Part shown: positions 55,651 through 64,000 of the stretch, one piece after another | Layout: each line of letters starts with the position of its first letter | Position numbering within the stretch: position 1 is the first letter of the stretch | The notes under the pieces: model-generated | What the model was told of the DNA's origin: nothing | Databases searched by the model: none | Seen by the model: only the letters and a program-made list of their open reading frames with translations | NCBI RefSeq assembly: GCF_001949145.1 | Contig: NW_019091381.1 | Coordinates: 2,776,760 to 2,840,759, forward strand | Source of the DNA: Acanthaster planci | Taxonomy: Eukaryota; Echinodermata; Asteroidea; Valvatida; Acanthasteridae | Length of the DNA: 64,000 bases | Reading direction: 5' to 3' | Made by a program: the position numbers and the translations under genes

Positions 55651-57561
55651 GTCTTAGTAAATGACTATTTCTGGATATCTTCGGAAGCTCCGTCGCAGCA
55701 ATAATCGACTACGAGCAGAGCTCCGCATTTGGAGTAAAAAGTGGACCATCTCTCTTCGCCGATGACGGCTTCAGTCCTACCATTTGATACATGTTTACTA
55801 GTTGTTGCTCTCTTATTAAGACGTAGACCATCTTTTTGGCGTTTCATTATTCGTGAAGCTGTATAGTTTACGTTTCTGACTTTATGATCTGATCTTACGA
55901 ACGGAGCAGTTTGAAGCTTTGCTGAAAACAAAATTTTTTTGGGGGGGCACTATCACTTAATGCAGTGTGTCCAGAAAGTCGTAAAGGTGGCACCGATACG
56001 TCATCGAATCGTCAACCAATCACATTCCAGTTGGTGTACCCACAACTCAGCCCGTTTTCCACGCAAAGGGGTCAACAACAAGCCAGGGAAGTTACAAAGT
56101 TCCTTGACCTATTTTCTCTATTTTTAATGCACTTTTTTGGGTCGGACATTTTAGCAGCTACCCATGCCGGCAAGAAAACTGAAGAAAAAAAAGAGGAGAA
56201 AGGAAAACGGTTACAGACAAAAGCCTTACCATAATGTTTTTAGCGCAACATTGTCCGCTGAGCTGTCTCGGCTTTCCCAACCCCAACAAGCGCGCCAGCT
56301 GACTCGGCCCGGCCACAATGACCGGCGAAACTCGATACGCGGCCCCAGTTGACAGAACGGCTTTGTCGTAATCCCAGTTCCGCAGCCCCGAGCGCCTCCC
56401 TCGACCCATGCGGGCGTCTCATCGGGTTTTGTCCCCACCCAAATCGTCCCAGGGAGGGAGCAGCTCTCCCACTCCCCCCCTTCTTTTCAAGCCTCACAAA
56501 GGAAACAAAAATAACTTCTTGGTCGTGACTTAAGTCGGCTTCAAACGCCGCTCGCTTTTCTGCTTGTGTAACAATTTCGACTGTGAGGAGTTTTCTTTCT
56601 TTCTCAAAAAGGGAACAGTGAACGAAAAGCGATGAAAACAGGACGATATTTGTACCAACGGCGCGGGTCCACAGAACCGCCGAGTAACTGACAGATGCTC
56701 TGCCTTTGTTCTCAGCTTCATAACCCCGGGACGAGTTTGTCTTAAACGGCCGGTCTATTTTCCTAACCTTGTCGCTGTGTTTTCTCAGGCTTAAACCGTG
56801 ACCACTTGGCTGGAGGCGTTGGTTATCAAGACATCCCCTTGGTACCTCGCACCACGCGAACGTACGCTGTGCTGTATTTCCTGTCCAAATCTTGCGACAC
56901 CAGAATTCGTGTAGATTTTGAAATACTTTGTTCTTTGATGCTTGAATTTTTGCTTCACCTAACAAAAGGTTTTACCACACCGTAACTGTACGACCTCAAT
57001 AAACGAGAATGATACGACTTAAATGAATATGTAATTAATCTTATAAATTATTACTGTTCAATTAAATATCATTTGGTTGTTTAGTATTAATCTGACGCCC
57101 TTGTTTCGCCGTTAAATTGATGATTGGTCAATCATTGGAAGTCTAGTATCGAACCTTTGCATAAAATAAAGCCTGTATAAAAAATGACTACATGAGTGTA
57201 TAGTGCCTGTTTACATAATTTCTGACATATTTGGACGCCGTTTAGAGGTCATCTATTCTTTGAGCTCGATGCGATACGCAGATCGGAGAATCGCAATTAA
57301 GGACTGCATGTCTGCCTTGAGCGCAATCACCCCCTCATCGGTTGAAAAGAGCCATGTTGGTCGGGAGTGTTCATTTTTATGGTAGCAGTAACGCGTGTAT
57401 TTCATGGTCGTTTACGAACCAGCGAAGTGCAGTTCTGACCAAGGGAGCCGCCACTGCTAGGAAAATTGCTCCCTCTCTTGGTTCACCTCGGGGTTCATAC
57501 ACTGGCTCCCGCGTCACATGCGCCTTCAGGTGCCGAAAGCCCCCTACTCCTAGCCACTACT

Positions 57562-57587
57562 CCCCCACCCCCTCCCTACCCCCACCC
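57562..57587 (-). other. C-rich tract, quadruplex-forming on the minus strand
   Basis: Five C runs (57562-57566, 57568-57572, 57574-57576, 57579-57583, 57585-57587) have 1-2 base loops. It is a strong quadruplex pattern on the minus strand (template strand for lhx2/9) and an i-motif pattern on the plus strand. Confidence 0.6.
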
Positions 57588-58066
57588 AGCCTAAATGTCA
57601 ATGTCAGCATGCCCCACGTGGGGCCCCTCACCCAGGAATGTTGATGTCTCCTTCAATCTGTCCGCACCGGCATAAAACTAAAAAAAATCTATCCGCATTC
57701 CGCGCGTAAAAAAAGACTCGGGTTTATCTTAGCGCGGTGTGTCATCTGTGTGCGAGAAGCCGTGATTACTGTTAGTGAAACGATGTTCGTGAAAGAGATA
57801 TCGTAACACAACCCGACGCTTAAGGGCCATCAAAATACGACAACCCTTTCATCTTCTGAGATTATGACTCAGGATGTTTTCAAAGGAGCACGACGTCTTT
57901 TTCCAATAGTTTATAAGGCGGGCTATCAAGTTTGCACTCCGTATGCATTGCTTACATCATGAGGATTTTACTGCTGTGCATTATAATTGTTATCGCCTGT
58001 TACATTCTTGCGGAATAAATCCAATACTTATATGCGCAAAAATATTACTTTGGCCTCACGTTTAAA

Positions 58067-58247
58067 GGCCGGTTCCTCCTTCACGCGAAAGGGAACTCGG
58101 GCGCGAAGCTGTGAGGGCAGATCAAAATTTTCCCGTTGCGAATTCGTAAAACTTGAACACATTCCAACTCGGGCGAAATTTCCTTGCAAAATATTCGTGA
58201 CGTCAAATTCGCTTCGTTGTTGCATTCGCCTGATGTATGAACCGGCC
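58067..58247. mobile_element. 181-bp foldback element with GGCCGGTTC ends
   Basis: GGCCGGTTC at 58067-58075 and GAACCGGCC at 58239-58247 are perfect inverted repeats. They are followed inward by alignable CTTCACGCGAA / CATCAGGCGAA segments and CGAAGC / GCGAAT-type sequence around a central TTTCCTTGC region. There is no coding sequence. It is probably a non-autonomous DNA transposon. Confidence 0.6.
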
Positions 58248-59279
58248 CTCACCCGACTTGATTTGGTTTGATCATCGATCTTTATTACAACTTGATATTT
58301 GATGTCTCAATTTCAACCAGTGAAGCCATTTGTACATTGCATTTTGTCACATCATTGTGGCCGAAACCTTGGTGGAAAAAAAATTACAGCAAGTCAGCTT
58401 TTGTCTTGCCATAGCTCCATGGTCATGCGCAGGCTTGATAAAGCAGTCGTTTGTTGCTGACTAAAGCCCTCCAGACAGATTTATTTTACTGGCTGATGCA
58501 AAACATGTCACTAACCGCAGGCAAGGTCGAGGCAGCCAATCAGAGACCGCGTACTATGCGGTATGTTGTGGTACGCGAGCGAGCCAATCGCGTGCGGTTG
58601 TGCAGGCCCAGACTGACACTTACAAATTACAGCGCACCGGGCAAGTTGTCTAACATGCCACCTAGGCCAGACGGGGCCATTCTTTCCTTTCGCGCGCCCT
58701 CCAATTTGTCAGATCGTGCCTGGTCGTTCGACTGGTAAAAAAAAGAAGAGGAGAATCCCCCTTGATCCATTAACCCGTATCCCTCTTGCCCTAGCGCTGA
58801 GTTGGTACCCCGTGACCTGGGAAGAAGGTTGGTGTCACCGATGGCACTGGGTAGAGAAAATTGGCGCCTGAAAAAAATCAATCACGAATTTCTGTTTACA
58901 TACTCTGACTTGCACATACGGACGTTCCGTAACCACGTATTCAAAGAAACGACTTGCTCCAAGTCTAATACATCGATAAACCTGTAAACCTTCTCAGTTG
59001 ATAACCTAGGTCAGATTGATGGTAATTTTTAAAGGTTTACTATGAATTTCAATTATCAAAATGCAGAACTTGTTCTTCACAATTGATTTCAACAAGGAAA
59101 CTTGTTTCAAAGAGATAAATTACACTCAACCATGTGGTATCTTCTCTCCTAGCCATTCTTATGTCACCGTAATAGACCGTGTGTGCATTGTGGTGCTATT
59201 GAATTGCTGTCATACGCTCTGTCGTTAGAAGGAGTTGGTAAGGCACCGTGACCCATTCTAACCTGGCCCATTCTAATCT

Positions 59280-59453
59280 GGGCCCAATTTGATAAAGCTA
59301 CTCCGCAGAAATTCTTGCTTTATGCGAATTTCTGTGCTGAAGCTGGGAACCAGCCAGAAAGGATGTACATTACACGAGTTTCTGGCTGGTAGCCTGTATT
59401 TGCTTAGCGCGTATTTCCTGTGCTTGGCGAGTCGCACCATGAAATTTGGTCCC
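59280..59453. mobile_element. 174-bp palindromic MITE-like element, family A copy 2 (diverged)
   Basis: The ends are GGGCCCAATTT (59280-59290) and AAATTTGGTCCC (ends 59453). An inner perfect 12-bp inverted repeat is ACCAGCCAGAAA (59349-59360) with TTTCTGGCTGGT (59379-59390). The ends and the ACCAGCC core match the element at 54291-54508. It is shorter and more diverged, so it looks like an older copy. Confidence 0.7.
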
Positions 59454-62269
59454 CGCTTGGTCAACACTTGCCTGCCATAGCTGAGCGTGTAAATCATATA
59501 CTCTTGTACACACCCTCCTACCATATTTGGTCGGCCGAATCCACCTTCAAATGAAACATGAAACATCCGTCGGATTTATGACAAGTATTCTCGTTCGGTA
59601 GAAAAGTAAAAGGAGCACACACAAAAAAAACCCAAAGCAAATGAAGTAGCACAAAAACGATATCGATTGATTTATGAGATTTCATTTGACGCGGGTAAAG
59701 TTTATACAGGTGGCTTGCTCTTCCCCCCGAGGATATTGGTGTCATGGCGAATTGAATATTTGTGTGTAGGTTTAACCCTCTCCAATTTGCCCCTCCCCCC
59801 TCCACCCACCGCCCTATGCGTGCTGGTCGAGGGCTTTGCAGGAGGACGGGGGGAGTTACCGTCAAAACTCCCGTCGGTCGCGGTCTCTCGGGCGCAGCTG
59901 AGCTCCTCGGCCGTCCGGAGCGCTAGCGACAGGCCCGCCTCTCCCCTGCCCGGGAAACCGGATCCCGGGGATGGAGGTCGCGGAGGTCGAGATCGGGAGA
60001 CTTAACCCCACTTCGCCTTCCTCGCGGTCTGTTTTGCCTCATGAGCTTCCAATAACAATTCCCCGCGACCGTTAAAAGATTCAGTGAACACCTTCGGTTT
60101 TAAAGGTGATGTCTGCTTGCACCGTACCGTATCTGATTTTCTTGGTATTCAGACCCTCTGCCGTCAATTCAGTATAGCCAGTCTGCTTGCATTAAATTAC
60201 ACATTTATACGAAATTTTCCGGTAATGCAAGTTTTATAACTGTGTCAACTGAAAATCAACTGCGATGTTCAGGTTTTTGTACATGTGGAGAGTTTTTGAG
60301 CATTGTTATAATGGTACCCTCGAAATGGTGTCTCCAAAGTGCAAGACAAAACTCACTGCTTGATAGACACATGCGTGGAGGCAGCGACCATCATTTACCA
60401 ACCGTTAGCCCATCAACTATTGCCACCAATAAGGAAAGATGATTGTGTGACTTCTTGGTATATTCTGTATAGCTAATCAACGAGTATAGCTAATAAGCAC
60501 GTTGGCAACAATGACAGTTTTTAGTCTGTTCAGGCACTGCCTCATGAAACTGGGTCTGGTAACCGCACCCGTCAGAACCGGCCCTTGCACCGCCCTCTAC
60601 CATGTGTGACAACTCGAAGTCGAAGACCAACCCCTTTGGCGAAGGCCCCTGGGGGCCTGGCCGCGCTGAGCGCGAGGCATTGGCTACACCATGGAGGTAG
60701 GGAAACACAACGACCTACAGGGCGGGAAAGCGATACTGGGAATCGCTAGAGACCAGTCTGTCAAGGTAGACGGTGCGCGTTTTCATCGTACATCGCCTGA
60801 TCTGACGGAAAGCCTGCGGTACGGGAAATCCCAGATACACTGTACAACGCCTGCCTCAAAAGTCTTGACTTTTGACATCTGTGTCGTGGCTTAATAACAG
60901 ATTGGCCCGGCCGCTTGATGCGTGTCCAACGTGTAATATGTTCGGAGTCGGCCTTCACTCGCCACAGTCATCCCCAATCCAGTCAACATACCACGGGCTA
61001 AAATGTCAAGTTCCTAATCCTCATTTTTTTTCGAAGCTAGTAAAATTCTTACAACACGTCCGGATTACAGGTACTGTGCTCGCACTGCACGTTTCTTTTC
61101 ATTTTGCCTGTGTGCCGATTCCTTCAGTGCTAAGATCACTAACGGTCATTGTCCCGTTTTGTCACACTTTCTTGTTTCGTCATGCATCTGCCTTGCCCTC
61201 TTTCTGGCCAGAAGCAGGCGGAACTGCACCGTTTTCTCGTCATTCGAGCCATCAACTGACGGAGAACAGGTTGTGGATCAGTTGGGAGTTCTCAAGAGAA
61301 AAACACACATCACGCACATTGTGTAACAGGTCAATTTCAGTCACGTTGAAACGCTCGGCATTGTGAAGGTTCCGCTGTCCTCTTGGATTTCTGAGACGCA
61401 TTTACCAACCATAGCCTAATTGCTTATCCAAAAATATTAAAAGCCGTGGATTTGTCGGCAAGGCACCACTATAAACCACGCCCCGGGATTTGTGGTAATG
61501 CACTAGAACGAACGCACAGTTTTGGACAATTACCTTGGCTTGCTTTAATAGTCTTGCTTTTGAGTCGTTGCTTTTAGTTCTGAAATCGTTAACGACGCAA
61601 TTTTATTTCAAACAAGCGTCCACCAATCTTAGATTTTCGAATCTCCGCTCGTTTACCTTCCAAACGTTTGACCACTCTGTAGTATCGATTACTTCCTATT
61701 CGATGTTGTCAGAACTCTTTTCAAATTCACTGCGGTGAGTACATGTACACAATCGACGCCTTGTTGCAAAGGGACCCCCCCATTCCCGTCACACACCGCC
61801 AGGAGACCCCCGGGTGGGTACACGCTCGTGTTGACGCTGCCCCCTTTTGTGGGCCCCCAGGGTCGTGTCAGAGGTGACGGGTTACCTGTCGGTTTCCCAG
61901 TTGATGGAAAAGATGGCCCGGGGCCATGGACATCGATACGCTAACTGTGATGGCCCCTGCACGTGCGTTTATTATTGTTCGCGCCTCATGAGGAAATCAA
62001 GTTTGAACGGAAGTTGGTTAAAGACATGAAATTCACTCGAGCTGACACAGGTTAGCAATGCGACTTGGCATGTTTTGTTTTAATTTCTTTGTTGTGACCA
62101 ATATCGAGATCCCGAAGGCAAAGCGAGATGTATACAAATTCTTGGATACTGTTCACGGTTATACTTTTCACGTATTTTAATAACGAACACTGCGTGTGTC
62201 TAGTTGTAAAGGTGGCCTGAGGTTCCACCCGTCAAATGGCAGTTGTGTTGATGCGATTGCATGGTCGGC

Positions 62270-62400
62270 AGGCTGGAATGGGAGACTCTGAGACTCTTGG
62301 TGGCGACAAACATACCAGTCCTGTTCTGAGCATGCGTGTATTGTTCCCGAGCATGCGGGCATAGTTCTGAGCAAGCGCAGTGCCTTGAAAGGGGACCGAC
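62270..62400 (-). repeat. dispersed repeat with GCATGCTCAGAAC array, copy 2
   Basis: Reverse complement of the arrangement at 55530-55650: a GAGACTCTTGGTGGCGACAA segment, a CATACCAGT segment, then three units of GTTCTGAGCATGC-type (one changed to TTCCCGAGCATGC). The two copies are about 6.7 kb apart in opposite orientation in the same intron. Confidence 0.7.
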
Positions 62401-64000
62401 ATGTCTGCTGCCACCAGTGTTTCAGACGGTCTCCCGTTCGGCTTGTCTCGCTTTTTTAGCTCAGGGCTGAGCCAGGGCTATCACAGATTTTTTCAGCTAT
62501 CGGTTATCCGCTAAAGTTTCATGAACTTGGTGCCCTGGAGATGAAACGTTTGAACACGAGTCTGCGAGCCCGAGATAAAACGGATCGCCCGAGGCGATAC
62601 CGGGACGTGGCTCTGGGGTGGCTCGGTGGCAGATGATCCTGAATGCTAGACTAGGCAGGGCAACATGGCTGGGTAGTCGTAGGCGAGTTGAGGTGTAAAA
62701 GGGCTGAAGGGTTTTAAGCTACGTTGGTCGACTCTCACTTTCAGGTTGGCGAGCTGGTGCAAGAGGTAGCTAAACGAACTATGCTGAATGGGTGCTGGCT
62801 TGCTGACACCAAGTCCGTTGGTTTCACTAGCCATTCTGTCAAAAAGCTTCTTGTTTTTCGTGAATATATTTATACTCTATTAAGAAATGCTTATTTTTGC
62901 CCTTTGTACCTCCTTCAACGAGACCGTCCATATACCAATCCAGCCAGACCACTCCACGACCGAGCACAGCGCGCAAGGTCGTACTGACCGCCGGGGGGTG
63001 AATGCTCGACGGTCACAGCCTTGGCGCTCATGCCCGGAACGTCCCTGTCGTCGCTGCCTGCCCAATGTTCTGTCCAATTTACGAGCCAGCATTTCCCATA
63101 TCGACGGCAATCCGCCAAACTCGACAGGCCGCGGAAGATTTATCCAGCACCGGTCCCCCTCGCTCACCGACCGAGCGAGATTTCACAGCATCTCGAGGGA
63201 ATACAGCGAGAGCTGATGTACGTTCGTTTTCACCGTGGAAATTACTACACTTAAAACTCAAAAAAAAAGAGGGAGAGAAAAAAAACGCTGAGGAAACCGA
63301 ACAACTTGATTTATGGTCCATTGAAATTATGACGGATTTTCTGGGGGTCGTCGGCAGCGGTGACATGTCTTGTTCGCTGTTTCTTGACAAAAATCGGGGC
63401 GCGTGAAATTTGTTTTGTCCCATTTCTCCATGTGGGCCGCGGAGGCCCGAGTCTCCAGTGGGTCCTGGCTTCGACCCCGGAGTCAGAGGTCGAACGAGGT
63501 CAGCGTGACAAAAAAAAGGGGGGCGCGGGTCGGCCTCTGTATCTTACGACGGTGTCAACGATGAAATATATTTATGGTGCTCGAACAACATTTTTGTTGC
63601 GTGTGATTTTTCGTGGAGTGTGATATGTTAGCTGGCGACATTGCAACAAGATCATAAAAATAACCGAAGTCTTGAGGAGTGTTCTGTGTCTGGAGTCCTG
63701 CTCCGACATCTGTGATGTCCACTTTGTGTAAATGGTCCACATCTCTGTTGTCCAATAAATCTCGGCCTGGGTCACTGTCTCTTGTACAGGGCGACCGACT
63801 TTTAGAAAGGTTATTTTGGCCAACCCAATGTGCCTGTTCCCTGTGGCATTGCTACCAACCGAAAAGTCTGACAGTCCATTTTGTTATTTTTGTTGAGCAG
63901 AGCTTCCACGCGCAACCTCTCTTTCTGAGATAAAAAAATCGCCAAGTGTCTCAGGATTACGGGAGTAAGAAGACAGTTAACGGTGTTTATTTTTGACTGT

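Larger units (their letters stand above)
41556..64000 (+). other. intron 2 of lhx2/9 (continues beyond the window)
   Basis: I searched the region by eye on the plus strand for the class homeodomain string (KRMRTSFKHHQLR, WFQNARAK) in any codon choice and found none. The intron therefore appears to run past the right edge, at least 22.4 kb, unless an exon for the non-conserved linker is missed. It holds the repeats listed separately, a (TG)n tract at 44435-44447, pyrimidine-rich CTTGCTTTC-type repeats at 46325-46360, GT-rich sequence at 47920-47995 and a T7G7 junction at 55934-55947. Retention of its first part would add about 22 residues to exon 2, ending at a stop at 41618-41620. No other gene is recognised; the longest ORF (minus, 56240-56965) looks random. 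Confidence 0.6.

Noticed and set aside
56240-56965. 241-codon open frame on the minus strand
   Set aside because: No recognisable domain, several overlapping open frames, located in a large intron; probably chance.
58841-58860. ATGGCACTGGGTAGA resembles the 5' part of miR-183/miR-263
   Set aside because: No complementary arm lies within about 60 bases on either side, and the 3' half differs from the mature sequence.

Overview
This is eukaryotic genomic DNA, most likely from a marine invertebrate deuterostome. The evidence is two spliced protein genes with GT-AG introns of about 0.2-8 kb, long gene-free stretches, tRNA-derived SINE-like pieces and several foldback (MITE-like) repeats. Some repeats, such as the GGGCCCAATTT-ended element and the GCATGCTCAGAAC array, look like repeats I remember from starfish genomes. 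An asteroid echinoderm is therefore my best guess, but that is memory and was not checked.

Layout. Positions 58-6491 (+) hold the last eleven exons of NDOR1, the diflavin reductase of cytosolic Fe-S assembly. The 5' exons lie off the left edge. About 26 kb without a recognisable gene follows (6925-32750). It contains a 247-bp foldback element with internal 44-bp palindromic tandem repeats, a second foldback element at 28586-28814, a short perfect hairpin, and a TATA box in the loop of a perfect inverted repeat upstream of a small ORF. From 32751 to the right edge runs the 5' part of a LIM-homeobox gene of the lhx2/9 (apterous) class. Exon 1 carries the N-terminus and LIM1. Exon 2 (41107-41555) carries LIM2, a Q/H/P-rich linker and the KGRPRKRK basic motif. 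I find no homeobox exon before 64000, so intron 2 is longer than 22.4 kb unless a linker exon was missed. Both introns are rich in short repeats and candidate regulatory sequence, including a cluster of inverted CCAAT boxes at 37.9-38.2 kb.

The two genes are on the same strand but are functionally unrelated: one is a housekeeping enzyme, the other a developmental transcription factor. A large gene-free stretch plus large introns around the lhx gene is typical of developmental regulators with distal enhancers. There is no sign of prokaryotic genes, CRISPR arrays, rRNA genes or an intact coding transposon.
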